A stretch of DNA of 64,000 nucleotides from an uncultured Rubritalea sp. (lineage in GTDB: Bacteria > Verrucomicrobiota > Verrucomicrobiia > Verrucomicrobiales > Akkermansiaceae): positions 31,342 to 95,341 of the forward strand of contig CALAJT010000017.1 of assembly GCA_937923145.1 (NCBI GenBank), written 5' to 3'. The position numbers and the translations under genes are program-made. The stretch's first letter is position 1. Each line of letters starts with the position of its first letter. The notes beneath the pieces were generated by a model. That model ran no database searches. It had not been told where the DNA came from and worked only from the letters and a program-made list of their open reading frames with translations. This document shows positions 17,868 through 27,837 of the stretch, piece by piece.

Positions 17868-18755
17868 ATGCCCAATACACAAAAAGTCATCACTGAGTCA
17901 CTCGTGAGCATCTGGAAATCGTTTTTAGAGCACTTACCATTTCTCGTAGGAGCTCTCGCAGTTTTAATTCTTACATGGCTAGTCGCTAAGGGTATTACTC
18001 GTCTCGCTAATCGTGCTTTTAAACGCACAAGCATGAGACCTTCCCTAGCGCAGCTGATTGTAAGATTAATCAAGACTGGTATCTGGATCTTTGGTTTCAT
18101 CTCAGCAGCAATGATAGTTTTCCCAGGTCTAACACCCGCTAAGGCACTCTCTGCGGCAGGACTTGTCTCGGTAGCGGTAGGTCTTGCGTTTAAAGATATC
18201 TTTCAGAATTTTTTCGCTGGCGTGATGTTACTCTGGAAGTTCCCATTCGAGGAAGGAGATCTAGTTTCCTGCGGTGATGTGAAAGGCCGAGTAAAGAATA
18301 TAGAGCTACGTCACACACTAATCCAAGACACCTCAGGAGAGCTTATCATTCTACCTAATTCTTTACTAGTTACTCAACCAGTCGAAGTCTACACTCATGA
18401 ATCCGAGCGCAGAATCGAGCTTGACGTAGGTGTCTCATACGACACTGATCTAGATCAGGCTACTCAAGTTATCACTGAGGCAGTGAACTCTCTGACTAAA
18501 ATAAACCATGACCGTGGCACCAAGATTTTACCTGTGGGCTTCGGATCTAGTAGCATCGATTTTAAAATATTCGCATGGACTAATTCCGAGCCTATGCCCT
18601 TCCGTGAAGCTAATGCTGAGATGATCTCTGCTATTAAGAAAGCTCTTGATGATGCATCGATTGAAATTCCCTTCCCGTATCGTACGCTGACTTTTAAAGA
18701 GCCTCTAAAGACTCTGTCAGAAAAGGCTGGAAACGGCTCAGATCAAGCTAATTAA
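17868..18755 (+). CDS. Small-conductance mechanosensitive channel, MscS family
   Basis: A 295-residue MscS-type channel. Three predicted membrane helices (about 20-45, 65-90, 95-125) precede the pore-lining pattern AAGLVSVAVGLAFKDIFQNF, then the beta domain (FPFEEGDLVSCGDVKGRVKN, LPNSLLVTQPVEVYT) and the alpha/beta cage. It opens under membrane tension to release solutes at hypo-osmotic shock. It ends 4 bases before the convergent YqjK-like gene. Confidence 0.92.
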   Translation: MPNTQKVITESLVSIWKSFLEHLPFLVGALAVLILTWLVAKGITRLANRAFKRTSMRPSLAQLIVRLIKTGIWIFGFISAAMIVFPGLTPAKALSAAGLVSVAVGLAFKDIFQNFFAGVMLLWKFPFEEGDLVSCGDVKGRVKNIELRHTLIQDTSGELIILPNSLLVTQPVEVYTHESERRIELDVGVSYDTDLDQATQVITEAVNSLTKINHDRGTKILPVGFGSSSIDFKIFAWTNSEPMPFREANAEMISAIKKALDDASIEIPFPYRTLTFKEPLKTLSEKAGNGSDQAN

Positions 18756-18759
18756 TTAC

Positions 18760-19266
18760 CTAAAGCTGGCGATACCCTGGGGAAATATCATGATCATGAG
18801 CGTCATGATACTCTGGAGCTTCGAGTTGGCGCTGTCTTGGCATGAATTTCTTGAGCAGCATTGTTTTGCCATGATTGAGCAAGAAGCTTTTAAAGTATGG
18901 TTTCGCAACATAAAGCAAGGACGTCGCTAAGAGTCCTTTAGAAACTTTAGTAGGCACGTCCTTTGTCGTTGCGCTCGCTTTTAGGCTACTACTACTTTTC
19001 CTACCGAAAACAACTTTAGTCACAAGTAATCCACCCACTGCTGAACCTAGAAACCACTTAATCGGACTGCTAGAAAAGGAACTAGTAATATTATTCTTAA
19101 TTCCATTTTTGATACGCTTAGGAACATTGATCTTTTCTTTGATCTCTTCCTTTTTATCTTCAATCTGAGTTGCCAGCCTACTTTTTTGGCTAGTGATTTG
19201 AGCGCGTTGCCTAGAGAGCTGGTCGAGCAGCTCTAGTTTGCGTTGTTGTTCATCTCGTTTAGCCAT
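18760..19266 (-). CDS. YqjK-like small membrane protein
   Basis: A 168-residue protein starting with a charged coiled-coil (RDEQQRKLELLDQLSRQRAQ), then two short hydrophobic stretches (IKWFLGSAVGGLLVTKVVFG and VSKGLLATSLLYVAKPYFKS). It overlaps the upstream YqjE-like gene by 34 bases. Its position third after YqjD- and YqjE-like genes mirrors the E. coli yqjD-yqjE-yqjK operon. Similarity is by position and architecture only; function unknown. Confidence 0.6.
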   Translation of the reverse strand: MAKRDEQQRKLELLDQLSRQRAQITSQKSRLATQIEDKKEEIKEKINVPKRIKNGIKNNITSSFSSSPIKWFLGSAVGGLLVTKVVFGRKSSSSLKASATTKDVPTKVSKGLLATSLLYVAKPYFKSFLLNHGKTMLLKKFMPRQRQLEAPEYHDAHDHDISPGYRQL

Positions 19267-19673
19267 GCTTGATCTTTCTTAAATTCAGATTTGGTAAGTG
19301 CAAATAATTCATCCTTCGGTTTCTTGCTAAGTTTCACCAGGTAAATAAGCAGGAAAAAGAGATGGAAAACTAACATTGCTATTAGTATTGTCTGGCTTCC
19401 TGTTAGAGGCACTATTTCCTGTATCTTTCTAAAGAGTGATCCACCATGTTGTAGTAGCAAGCTGTGAACCAAGATTAGAAATAGCGCATAGGTGAATATT
19501 CCAAAAAACACTGTCATTGCTGCGACACTTAGCTTTCTTTTAGCATAAGTAGCGGCTTCCTTAGACTCAATGGCAGCTAGCTCAGTTTTTGACTTAAAGT
19601 AGTCAATACCTGAATCTTTTAACGAAACTATTGTTTCCTTAAGTTCGTTCTCTTGTGTTGGAATGGGTTGCAT
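19233..19673 (-). CDS. YqjE/holin-X-like membrane protein
   Basis: A 146-residue protein with an amphipathic N terminus (KDSGIDYFKSKTELAAIESK), then two membrane helices (VAAMTVFFGIFTYALFLILV and TILIAMLVFHLFFLLIYLVK). This is the phage-holin-superfamily-III / YqjE architecture. Despite the family name no phage context exists here; E. coli YqjE is an inner-membrane protein of the stationary-phase yqj operon. The next gene overlaps its 3' end. Confidence 0.7.
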   Translation of the reverse strand: MQPIPTQENELKETIVSLKDSGIDYFKSKTELAAIESKEAATYAKRKLSVAAMTVFFGIFTYALFLILVHSLLLQHGGSLFRKIQEIVPLTGSQTILIAMLVFHLFFLLIYLVKLSKKPKDELFALTKSEFKKDQAWLNEMNNNAN

Positions 19674-19770
19674 TATATAGCAGAGTCCTGATTACTGAGT
19701 ATTGGGTAAATTTACTAGAAGCCTAGTCTATATCTACTAGTTCTGTTAGATCTGGTGATCTCTAAATCAC

Positions 19771-20124
19771 TTATCGGCGTAGTATAAGTCCAATGATAAC
19801 TCCAACACCAACTGCTCCTAGAACAGCTTTTGTAGGATTCTCTCTGACGTAATCTTCTGCATTTGCGTGCAGTGCTTTTGCTTTCTCTGCGCCTTGCTTG
19901 AGTTTCACCGTAGCCTCGCCCTTAAGAGCTGTTGCTTTTTCGCCTGCATAGGCACGGAAGTTTTGAGCTTTTTCGACTGCTGCTGCTTTCACTGTCTGAG
20001 CCTGAGTTGCGGCGAAGTCACTCACAGAATCTGCTGAGTGGCTGCGTAGATCAGATGCTGCTCGGCTTACGCCAGAGTAATCTGATGGTGAGAGTGGAGT
20101 AGGTTTTGTAGGTGTGTAGTCCAT
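19771..20124 (-). CDS. DUF883 (ElaB/YqjD-like) membrane-anchored protein
   Basis: A 117-residue protein with a long Ala/Lys-rich helix (KAAAVEKAQNFRAYAGEKAT onwards) and a C-terminal anchor matching ElaB/YqjD: DYVRENPTKAVLGAVGVGVI ending LILRR. In E. coli these tail-anchored proteins associate with ribosomes in stationary phase. It is the first gene of the YqjD-E-K-like trio, 97 bases upstream of the holin-like gene. Confidence 0.8.
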   Translation of the reverse strand: MDYTPTKPTPLSPSDYSGVSRAASDLRSHSADSVSDFAATQAQTVKAAAVEKAQNFRAYAGEKATALKGEATVKLKQGAEKAKALHANAEDYVRENPTKAVLGAVGVGVIIGLILRR

Positions 20125-20387
20125 GATGTTTATATGATTTATATTGGTAGTAAATTCGGTGATTCGTGAACCACCTCAGAGTGCAAATATAGCACAGTCG
20201 CACTTTCTATATAACTACCTTTACACCGAATCTATCATGGCGCAAGATTGATATGCGAAATAAAATCTAAGCTATATAAAATATATAATCTAACTAAGAA
20301 AAGTGAATTAAATGCTGACCAAATCAATCCTTCCAGCCACTTGACTTTCCTCTGAATCCAACGCAGTGTCTGGCTCTAGGAAATTTT

Positions 20388-21791
20388 ATGGCTAAGACAT
20401 TATACAAAAAGACTTGGGACGCGCATGCTGTCGGCAAAATAGCAGATGGTCGTACACAATTATTTATCGGCACACACTTAATCCACGAGGTGACATCTCC
20501 TCAGGCATTTGGAATGCTGCGTGACTTAAACTTGGCTGTAAAATACCCACAGCGCACATTCGCTACGGTAGACCACATCGTCCCGACGGAAAGCCAAGTG
20601 CAGCCATTCGCCGACCCGCTAGCTGAAGGGATGATCAATGAGTTGAAGAAGAATGTCGAAGAACACGGGATTAAATACTTTTCACTTAACACTGGCATGC
20701 AGGGAATCGTCCATATGGTGGGACCTGAGCAAGGTATCACTCAGCCAGGCACTACTATTGTCTGTGGCGACTCACACACTGCTACTCATGGTGCGTTCGG
20801 TGCGATCGCTTTTGGCATAGGCACTACACAGGTTCGCGATGTTTTAGCTACACAGTCTCTGGCAATGGCGGAGCTCAAGGTACGCCGTATCAATGTGAAT
20901 GGAGAACTCAAAACTGGGGTATACGCTAAAGATGTCATCTTATATATAATCCGTCACTTGGGAGCCAAAGGAGGCATTGGTTTCGCTTACGAATACGGAG
21001 GTGATGTCTTTGATAGAATGACCATGGAAGAGCGCATGACTGTCTGTAATATGTCCATCGAAGGAGGTGCGCGCTGTGGCTATGTAAATCCAGATGAGAC
21101 TACTTATGAATATCTAAAAGGTAAGCCATACGCTCCGAAAGAAGCGGAGTGGGATGATGCAGTGAAACGATGGAATTCTTACGCCTCTGATGCTGACTGT
21201 GAATTTGACGATGTAGTAAATTTCTCCGCTGAAGATATTGAGCCTACTGTAACTTGGGGAATCTCTCCAGACCACGGTGTAGGTATTTCTGAAACGATTC
21301 CTGATCCAGATAAGGCTGCAACTGCTGAAGAGAAAGCAAGTATAGTGGAAGCGCTAGAATACATGCGCTTACCAGCAGGAACCCCTGTCACAGATATTCC
21401 AGTAGATGTAGCATTCTTAGGTTCATGCACCAATGGTCGACTCTCAGACTTTCGCGAGGCGGCATCAATTTTAAAAGGCCATAAAGTAGCGCCAAATGTG
21501 AAAGCAATCGCAGTCCCAGGATCGCAGATTACTGCTCACCAATGCGAGCAAGAGGGTATAGCGGAAATTTTCCGTGAGGCGGGTTTCGAATGGAGAGCCG
21601 CTGGTTGTTCCATGTGTCTTGCTATGAATCCTGATAAATTAATCGGAGATCAGATCTGCGCTAGCTCGTCTAACAGAAACTATAAAGGCCGCCAAGGAAG
21701 CCCTACTGGACGCACTATTCTCATGAGCCCTGCTATGGTGGTAGCAGCCGCGGTAAAGGGCAAGGTCACCGACGTGCGAACAACACTCTAA
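20388..21791 (+). CDS. leuC: 3-isopropylmalate dehydratase large subunit
   Basis: A 467-residue aconitase-family enzyme of leucine biosynthesis, isomerising 2- to 3-isopropylmalate with a [4Fe-4S] cluster. Signatures are [27 protein letters not shown], and the cluster cysteines in [13 protein letters not shown] and [13 protein letters not shown]. Length is normal. The small subunit leuD is not in this window; instead mlaE and tilS follow with gaps of 3 and 4 bases, an unusual partnership. Confidence 0.96.
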   Translation: MAKTLYKKTWDAHAVGKIADGRTQLFIGTHLIHEVTSPQAFGMLRDLNLAVKYPQRTFATVDHIVPTESQVQPFADPLAEGMINELKKNVEEHGIKYFSLNTGMQGIVHMVGPEQGITQPGTTIVCGDSHTATHGAFGAIAFGIGTTQVRDVLATQSLAMAELKVRRINVNGELKTGVYAKDVILYIIRHLGAKGGIGFAYEYGGDVFDRMTMEERMTVCNMSIEGGARCGYVNPDETTYEYLKGKPYAPKEAEWDDAVKRWNSYASDADCEFDDVVNFSAEDIEPTVTWGISPDHGVGISETIPDPDKAATAEEKASIVEALEYMRLPAGTPVTDIPVDVAFLGSCTNGRLSDFREAASILKGHKVAPNVKAIAVPGSQITAHQCEQEGIAEIFREAGFEWRAAGCSMCLAMNPDKLIGDQICASSSNRNYKGRQGSPTGRTILMSPAMVVAAAVKGKVTDVRTTL

Positions 21792-21794
21792 CGT

Positions 21795-22586
21795 ATGAAC
21801 TTCATCCGCCTCATAGGCAAACTAGCCATCAGCCTTTTTGCCTTCATAGGGCAACTATTTGACCTAGTCTGTGATGTGGTAATTTCACTATTCAAAGGGA
21901 AATTATACTGGAGTCAGCTGATGAAGCAAATCGTAGAGATTGGCTGGCGATCTCAGCTTGTAGTTATTCTAACAGGTGCATTCACAGGAGCGGTATTATC
22001 CGCGCAGGCCATCTTCCAGATGGAGCAGTTTAAGATGGAGACAATGGCTGGAGCAGTAGTAAGTGTGGGCATGCTTCGTGAGTTAGGGCCCACAGTTACC
22101 GCTCTCATGCTAGCTGGTCGAGTAGGTGCATCTATGGCAGCAGAAATTGGCACTATGAAGGTAACTGAGCAAGTCGATGCTCTACGCTCGATGGATGTTC
22201 ACCCTATCGATTATCTCGTAACACCGCGTTTTTTAGCGATGGCAATTTCTATGCCCCTGTTAATTGCCGAATCAGTAGGATTTGGAATTCTTTCCTCTAT
22301 TCAAATTGGTACCGGAGTATTTGGCATCAATGAATCCTACTATAATTTCCATATTGCGGGGCGTACTGAAATGGTCGACATCATGATTTCTATGATCAAA
22401 GGAGTTACCTTCGGAATGCTCATAGTGGTGATCTCATGCCATCAAGGTCTTAGAGCTCGCGATGGTGCCGTGGGGGTAGGCAGAGGCACCACTAATGCGA
22501 TGGTTTACTCTTCTCTTGCAGTTCTTATAGTAAACTATTTCCTCACCATGATTCTGAATATGCTGTTCCCACTGGGCATGCTTTGA
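21795..22586 (+). CDS. mlaE: MlaE family lipid ABC transporter permease
   Basis: A 263-residue MlaE/YrbE permease with about five membrane helices. Recognisable regions are VILTGAFTGAVLSAQAIFQM, MLRELGPTVTALMLAGRVGA with the coupling segment AAEIGTMKVTEQVDALRSM, and the final VNYFLTMILNMLF. With an MlaF ATPase and an MCE-domain protein it moves phospholipid between outer and inner membrane. Those partners are not adjacent here. It is coupled to leuC and tilS. Confidence 0.9.
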   Translation: MNFIRLIGKLAISLFAFIGQLFDLVCDVVISLFKGKLYWSQLMKQIVEIGWRSQLVVILTGAFTGAVLSAQAIFQMEQFKMETMAGAVVSVGMLRELGPTVTALMLAGRVGASMAAEIGTMKVTEQVDALRSMDVHPIDYLVTPRFLAMAISMPLLIAESVGFGILSSIQIGTGVFGINESYYNFHIAGRTEMVDIMISMIKGVTFGMLIVVISCHQGLRARDGAVGVGRGTTNAMVYSSLAVLIVNYFLTMILNMLFPLGML

Positions 22587-22590
22587 TCCC

Positions 22591-23529
22591 ATGAATTTGC
22601 TAGATACAGATTGGTTAGAATCAGCTAGAGAAAAACGCTTTTTAATTGGAGTATCTGGCGGTCGTGACTCCGTAGCACTTCTCCATGCTTGTGTCGCAGC
22701 TAGACTTACTGAGTTATTCGTAGTTCATGTGAACCACGAATTACGTGGGGAGGAATCTGAAGGTGATGCAGATTTCGTTAGAGAATTAGCATCACATTAT
22801 CACTTACCGTGCTCGGTAAGTAAGCGAGACGTCCAGGCGAGTGCAATAGAAGAGAAAAAAAGTATTGAACTAAGCGCTAGAGAAGCCAGGCATCGAGTAT
22901 TTGCTGAAAAAATGGCTCAGCACGATTGCACTGGTGTATTACTAGCTCACCATGCAGATGACCAAGCTGAGACAGTTTTATTTAATCTCCTCAGAGGCTC
23001 TGCTGGGCTCAGAGGAATGCAGAAAAAGCAACGTCTAGACAGTATGAATATTACCCTCTACCGACCGATTTTAGAAGTATCCCGTGCTGACATCAATGAC
23101 TATATTTCTAGATACCAATTAGAATATAGAGAGGATTCGAGTAATGCAGATGACTTCGCAACTAGAAATCGTATCCGTAATGAGGTTATGCCATTACTAG
23201 AAGAAATAATGGGCAGAAAAGTAGCTCCCGCACTATCCCGTGCACTTAATATTTCTGATAAGAAAGACAGCCTACTTAAAGAGATGTTCGATTACAATAG
23301 CCTATTAGATCCGCAAGGTAGACTTCATCTTCCTAGTCTAGGAGACATACCAACGGCATTACAAGAATTCGCCCTACATCGTTACCTTAAAGAACAGGAG
23401 GTTTCTAACATTTCTAAAGAGCTGATCGAATCTGCTGTAAATCTGTTAGATAAATCACAACCTGCGAAGATCAATTTACCTCAAGGTAGATTTCTCAGAC
23501 GCAGTCAGCAACGTGTCTTTATAGAGTAG
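22591..23529 (+). CDS. tilS: tRNA(Ile)-lysidine synthase
   Basis: A 312-residue PP-loop ATPase that attaches lysine to C34 of the CAU-anticodon tRNA-Ile, letting it read AUA. The PP-loop is LIGVSGGRDSVALLHA. LLAHHADDQAETVLFNLLRG and the later REDSSNADDFATRNRIRNEV are family signatures. It is shorter than E. coli TilS (432) and lacks its full C-terminal domain, as in many bacteria. It ends 4 bases from the convergent aroA. Confidence 0.93.
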   Translation: MNLLDTDWLESAREKRFLIGVSGGRDSVALLHACVAARLTELFVVHVNHELRGEESEGDADFVRELASHYHLPCSVSKRDVQASAIEEKKSIELSAREARHRVFAEKMAQHDCTGVLLAHHADDQAETVLFNLLRGSAGLRGMQKKQRLDSMNITLYRPILEVSRADINDYISRYQLEYREDSSNADDFATRNRIRNEVMPLLEEIMGRKVAPALSRALNISDKKDSLLKEMFDYNSLLDPQGRLHLPSLGDIPTALQEFALHRYLKEQEVSNISKELIESAVNLLDKSQPAKINLPQGRFLRRSQQRVFIE

Positions 23530-23533
23530 CTAA

Positions 23534-24823
23534 TTACTCCTCACTTACAGACGCGAATTTCTCGAAGTAGTCTGGGAATGTTTTCGCGGTGCAGCCAGGA
23601 TCATTGATGGTGACTGCTGTATCACTAAGAGCTACTAGTGAAAAGCACATGGCGATACGATGGTCATCGTAGGTGTCGATAGCTGCATGTTTGAGTTGTT
23701 TTGGAGGAGTGATTTCTATGTAGTCCTCCCCTTCCACTACTTCTGCTCCTACTTTGCGTAGCTCCGTGGCCATGGCGAAGAGGCGGTCGGTTTCCTTTAC
23801 CCTCCAGTTGTAGATGTTTCTGATCGCAGTGGTGCCTTCTGCGAAGAGAGCTGCTGTGGCGATGGTCATGGCAGCGTCTGGGATGTGATTCATGTCTTGA
23901 TCTATTGCGCTCAGAGGAGCTGACTTCACGGAGATAAAGTCGTCTCCCCATGTGACCTCTGCGCCCATATCTGCTAGGACATTAGCGAATTGTGTATCGC
24001 CTTGGACGCTGGATTTACCGATGCCTGTGACTTTAATTTCTCCTCCTTTGATAGCTGCGGCAGCTAAGAAGTAGGATGCGGATGATGCATCGCCTTCTAC
24101 TAGGAATGATCCTGGGGATTGGTAAGTCTGGCCTGCTTTGACATGGAAGGTCTGGTAATTATCATGCTCTACCTCAACTCCGAATTTCTTCATTATATCG
24201 AGGGTGATTTCGATGTATGGCTTGGAAACAAGTTCACCTACAATAGAGATTTCCATGTCCTCTTGAGCCATAGGAGCCGCCATGAGCAGAGCCGTTAGGA
24301 ATTGGCTAGAGATGGAACCATCTATATTTACTTTGCCCCCCTTAATGCCGTTAGATTTAATATGTAGAGGTGGGTAGCCTTCGTTTTTTTGGCAAGTAAT
24401 ATCACTGCCAATTGCTCTGAGTGAATCGACTAAAGCATCGATGGGGCGCTCTTCCATACGTGGCTCACCAGTGAGAATATAGTCACCTTTTCCAAGACAG
24501 AGTGCCGCACAGAGTGGACGCATAGCTGTTCCTGCGTTTCCTAGGAATAATTCGATCTGACCTTTTGATGTAGTATCAAATCCACCTGCGAGACCTTGCA
24601 CATTACAAACTGTTTTATCTGCTGATAACTCGTAGCTGACTCCTAGCTTTTGAAGGGCATTGAGCATGTGACGGATATCATCGCTATCGAGCAGGTTCGT
24701 TATCTCTGTATTACCCTCTGCTAAGGCTGCTAATAGGAGAGCTCTGTTTGAAAGGCTTTTTGAGCCGGGGAGATTGATCACTCCGTTAATTTTTGAGATT
24801 GGTTCTAGTGTAAGTGAGTCCAT
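23534..24823 (-). CDS. aroA: 3-phosphoshikimate 1-carboxyvinyltransferase (EPSP synthase)
   Basis: A 429-residue EPSP synthase of the shikimate pathway. [20 protein letters not shown] binds shikimate-3-phosphate, [20 protein letters not shown] is the PEP-site segment, and [16 protein letters not shown] is the late signature. Its residues around NAGTAMRP resemble the class I glyphosate-sensitive type. The start codon shares one base with the stop of tyrA (a TAATG-type junction), so translation is coupled. Confidence 0.95.
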   Translation of the reverse strand: MDSLTLEPISKINGVINLPGSKSLSNRALLLAALAEGNTEITNLLDSDDIRHMLNALQKLGVSYELSADKTVCNVQGLAGGFDTTSKGQIELFLGNAGTAMRPLCAALCLGKGDYILTGEPRMEERPIDALVDSLRAIGSDITCQKNEGYPPLHIKSNGIKGGKVNIDGSISSQFLTALLMAAPMAQEDMEISIVGELVSKPYIEITLDIMKKFGVEVEHDNYQTFHVKAGQTYQSPGSFLVEGDASSASYFLAAAAIKGGEIKVTGIGKSSVQGDTQFANVLADMGAEVTWGDDFISVKSAPLSAIDQDMNHIPDAAMTIATAALFAEGTTAIRNIYNWRVKETDRLFAMATELRKVGAEVVEGEDYIEITPPKQLKHAAIDTYDDHRIAMCFSLVALSDTAVTINDPGCTAKTFPDYFEKFASVSEE

Positions 24824-25677
24824 TATTTGATGAGGTCGCGTTTACGTTTAGCTTCTGCTAGATAGTCTAGCATCGCTGGCTTATTATTACTCTTCAGAAG
24901 CTCTTGAAATTGATTTAGCTCATACACACTCTCTGTGATACTTCGCTGAAGTGCATCCCTGTTTTCTAACAGTATTTCAGCCCATAGCACAGGATCTCCA
25001 GAGGCCACACGTGTAGTATCTTTTAGTCCGCCACCTGCTAGGTCTGATATATCCTCGAATGCTAGGCCGACTTTAGCTCCGATACACGCAAGGGAGTGGG
25101 GAAAGTGACTGATCCTCGCGACTGCGTAGTCATGATCTTCTGGAGTTAGCTGCCTCACTCGACAGTGTAATGACTCCCAGAACTCGGTCAGTATTTTGAT
25201 CTCATTTTCTAGCTCTGGATTTGTAGTGGTGACAATACAGGCTGCGTCATCTAGTAGATCCACTCTTGCCGCCTCTATGCCTGCATTCTCAGATCCTGCC
25301 ATCGGGTGACTACCTATGTAGACCGCTTTAGAGAGTGAGATGATAGGTTCTATCACCTCATGCGTGAGACGCTTAACGCTGCCGACATCGGTGAGGATAA
25401 ATTTATCATCACCCCGTATCGCTATGATTTTTTCAGCTAAATCTCCCATCACTCCTACTGGTGTGGCTAGGATAATGATGTCAGCATCTGCTACTATTTC
25501 CTTTAAATCTGTGGAGGTGTATTCTATGCCTAAATTCCTAGCCTTAATCAGTGCCTGATCTCTTCTAGCCCATAGTGATACTTTAAGTCCTGGGTGATGC
25601 TTACGTAGAGAGAGGGCGACAGAACCTCCGAGAAGACCTGCACCGAGTATCGCTATTTTTGGGTTCTGTTGCATCAT
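24823..25677 (-). CDS. tyrA: Prephenate dehydrogenase
   Basis: A 284-residue TyrA that makes 4-hydroxyphenylpyruvate from prephenate. The NAD(P) site is [20 protein letters not shown]. The catalytic domain shows [20 protein letters not shown] and [14 protein letters not shown], both family hallmarks. There is no chorismate mutase or ACT domain. Two start ATGs are adjacent ([10 protein letters not shown]). It forms an operon with aroA. Confidence 0.93.
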   Translation of the reverse strand: MMQQNPKIAILGAGLLGGSVALSLRKHHPGLKVSLWARRDQALIKARNLGIEYTSTDLKEIVADADIIILATPVGVMGDLAEKIIAIRGDDKFILTDVGSVKRLTHEVIEPIISLSKAVYIGSHPMAGSENAGIEAARVDLLDDAACIVTTTNPELENEIKILTEFWESLHCRVRQLTPEDHDYAVARISHFPHSLACIGAKVGLAFEDISDLAGGGLKDTTRVASGDPVLWAEILLENRDALQRSITESVYELNQFQELLKSNNKPAMLDYLAEAKRKRDLIK

Positions 25678-25694
25678 TATATTATCTCACTAAA

Positions 25695-25728
25695 ACGCCG
25701 GCTCTTGCGGAACAAGAGTCGGCGTATT
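25695..25728 (-). terminator. Intrinsic terminator between the Lys-rich lipoprotein gene and tyrA
   Basis: A 13-bp stem (25695-25707 with 25713-25725, one G-U pair) with a 5-base loop. On the minus strand it is followed by TTTTAG. It ends transcription of the lipoprotein gene at 25788-26234 and separates it from tyrA. Confidence 0.75.
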
Positions 25729-25787
25729 TATTTAGCTTAGAAGGTCAGCATAGCCAACCCTAAAACTAGATTCTGTCAAAATTACCA

Positions 25788-26234
25788 CTAAGGGACTCTG
25801 AAGACGTGAGTTGGATTTGAGTCATGCGGGTCACGCACTTTAGTTCCAGAAGGAATGCCTCTAACGTCTACCTGATTATTAGTGTATGGGTTAAATACGA
25901 AGCCTGCTTTACCTGGCACTTTAGAAGCATTTTTTACTACCTTAGGTGCTGCTGGCTTAGGCGGAGTTACCTTTTTAACTACTGGCTTAGTAATTTTTTT
26001 AGGTGTAGTTTTTACCTTGCTAGAAGTAGATCTTACTTTTTTCTTAGCAGTTTTAGTAGTTTTACTTACCTTCTTCTTTGTTGCTGTTTTTACTGCTTTT
26101 TTAGTGGGAGTTTTTACTGATGCAGCCTTCTTCTTTACAGCAGTTGCAGTTGCAGGATTCTGACCCGCTATTGGATAACATGATACCAGACCGCCTAGGC
26201 AACCGATTGTGAGGATAGTGTTTAAGATTTTCAT
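25788..26234 (-). CDS. Lys-rich lipoprotein
   Basis: A 148-residue protein with a lipoprotein signal ending in the lipobox LVSC (Cys19). A long Lys/Thr/Val/Pro-rich linker (about residues 33-105, many KKxxKT blocks) follows, then a compact C-terminal segment FVFNPYTNNQVDVRGIPSGT and KVRDPHDSN. The basic linker could bind peptidoglycan, LPS or DNA at the periplasmic face; this is inference. No known domain was recognised. It is monocistronic, with a terminator downstream. Confidence 0.7.
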   Translation of the reverse strand: MKILNTILTIGCLGGLVSCYPIAGQNPATATAVKKKAASVKTPTKKAVKTATKKKVSKTTKTAKKKVRSTSSKVKTTPKKITKPVVKKVTPPKPAAPKVVKNASKVPGKAGFVFNPYTNNQVDVRGIPSGTKVRDPHDSNPTHVFRVP

Positions 26235-26380
26235 AGTGTAAGTTTAAAATTGGGGATTGTTAGTTTCTGATATTTCATTAGTAATTAATTACTAAAATTT
26301 TCAGAATGGCAGTAGCCTCTATAGAATACGTATATTGTCAAGGAAGTCTATCGATATGAAACTGTAATCTAGTTATTAAG

Positions 26381-26415
26381 AAAAAAGGTGGAGTCGAGCT
26401 ACTCAACTCCACCTT
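26381..26415 (-). terminator. Intrinsic terminator of the channel gene
   Basis: A 10-bp stem (26385-26394 with 26406-26415; AAGGTGGAGT on the plus strand) which on the minus strand runs into six Ts. It lies 28 bases after the stop of the mechanosensitive-channel-like gene, making a clear Rho-independent terminator. Confidence 0.88.
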
Positions 26416-26442
26416 AAAAGTGAACCTTATTCTAACGTAGAA

Positions 26443-27654
26443 TTATCCACGCTTATCTAACCAACGCTGAACGAAAGTCTGAGCACCAAGACCAATAGCG
26501 ATAGCGCCACCGATTCCAAATGCAACTCCTGCTGCGTAGATAGCTACAGTATAAGGAAGACCTGTAAGCTCAGGAGCAAGTCCTGTGCGATTTAGAGCTA
26601 CTACTGAAGTAAGGATGATGATAGCGTATTTCGCTATTTTAGCGAGTCCAGCATTTCCTTCTACGAGGTTATCGTAAGCGAAGCGTGATGCGATAACACC
26701 CACTACTAGGATAAGAAGAGCTAGCAGGATATTAAAGTATCCTTGGTATAGTCCTTCTGACGCTCTAGATAGAATGTCGATGTTAAGCTTATCAATAGCC
26801 GCTGTGAATGTAAGAATGATCACAGAGATCATTACGATAGTTCCAGCGATAGATGAGATCGAACGTGAACCTGATGTTGGCACTGAAAGACCTAGCTTAG
26901 CTGGAAATTCATCTACGTTTGTCGCTTGAAGAAGATTTGTAACAAGACGCTTAGCGATATCACCAATCAAACAACCAATAGCGATGAGAACACCAGCAAT
27001 GAGGATATTTGGAACAGCACCAGTGATTTGGTTAACAATTCCTTGTATAGGCTTAGATACCGCATCGATTCCTAGTATGTTCAACACTGCTGGAGTGAAG
27101 AGAAGTAGGAAGAATGCCCAAGCAGCAGTAGCAAGTGCATTACTAATAGGTGCAGTTCCAGCTACAGATCCGAGACGTTCGTCTACCTTAGCAGCGCTGA
27201 GCACGTCACGAACAAGGTTCTTGATAAGACCTGCGATCATGACAACGATATATGCCATAACACCAGCTAGAAGTAGCTTAGGAATGAAATCAAAGATATC
27301 ATTTAGGATGTTAGTGAGAGGCTCACTAACTGAATCTAGATTCGCTGTACCGAGTGCGAAAATCAAGATGAAGAGCATTAAGATAGCCTTTACGAACCCA
27401 ACGATTCCTTTTGACACGTTTGTGTCATGACCAAATTTAGCTGCGATTTTATCATCGAGGCTAGTTTTGCTGAGAGACTTCTCTACAAGCTTACCAACTG
27501 CGTTGACGACGAATTTACCAATCCAGAGGATCAATAGCACTAAGAGGATATCTCCAAAAGTCCCTAGACTTGAGAAAATACCTTTCACTGCTGCTGTCGA
27601 CTCGTTTACGGTGCGCATGAATGCGTTGCCGAGTATTATATTAATGTTTTGCAT
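26443..27654 (-). CDS. Mechanosensitive ion channel-like protein with TM-helix repeats
   Basis: A protein of about 403 residues made of repeated units, each a membrane helix followed by an amphipathic stretch: GDILLVLLILWIGKFVVNAV, then IPKLLLAGVMAYIVVMIAGL, VPNILIAGVLIAIGCLIGDI and FNILLALLILVVGVIASRFA. It ends with the Gly/Ala-rich VAFGIGGAIAIGLGAQTFVQ, which resembles an MscS pore helix. This is the conserved-TM-helix (CmpX-like) family. The ATG at 27654 (MQNINII) is preferred over 27684. Confidence 0.82.
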   Translation of the reverse strand: MQNINIILGNAFMRTVNESTAAVKGIFSSLGTFGDILLVLLILWIGKFVVNAVGKLVEKSLSKTSLDDKIAAKFGHDTNVSKGIVGFVKAILMLFILIFALGTANLDSVSEPLTNILNDIFDFIPKLLLAGVMAYIVVMIAGLIKNLVRDVLSAAKVDERLGSVAGTAPISNALATAAWAFFLLLFTPAVLNILGIDAVSKPIQGIVNQITGAVPNILIAGVLIAIGCLIGDIAKRLVTNLLQATNVDEFPAKLGLSVPTSGSRSISSIAGTIVMISVIILTFTAAIDKLNIDILSRASEGLYQGYFNILLALLILVVGVIASRFAYDNLVEGNAGLAKIAKYAIIILTSVVALNRTGLAPELTGLPYTVAIYAAGVAFGIGGAIAIGLGAQTFVQRWLDKRG

Positions 27655-27694
27655 AGTATTTGTGTTTAGTTGTTTTATTAACAAGTTTTCGAAC

Positions 27695-27790
27695 TCAATA
27701 CTGTGGAAGCGCTATTGTTGTTGCTGTAGAAGCAATTGCTACTCCCGTCACGTTTGGGTTCACTGGTTTAGATAAGACTAAAGCTTTCAT
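27695..27790 (-). other. Possible 31-residue small ORF
   Basis: An ATG-started frame (MKALVLSKPVNPNVTGVAIA then STATTIALPQY) ends 40 bases upstream of the channel gene on the same strand. There is no ribosome-binding site and no known family. It may be a small protein, a leader, or chance. Confidence 0.2.
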
Positions 27791-27837
27791 TTGTCACATC
27801 TAAATGTAAAATAATTCACAATAATTCACTATAAACT

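Noticed and set aside
19233..19673. Phage holin
   Set aside because: Family name only; no lysis or phage genes nearby and the YqjE-like context explains it better.
25824..26163. Plus-strand frames over the Lys-rich lipoprotein
   Set aside because: They are low-complexity Phe/Leu-rich reverse readings of AAA/AAG lysine codons, so artefacts.
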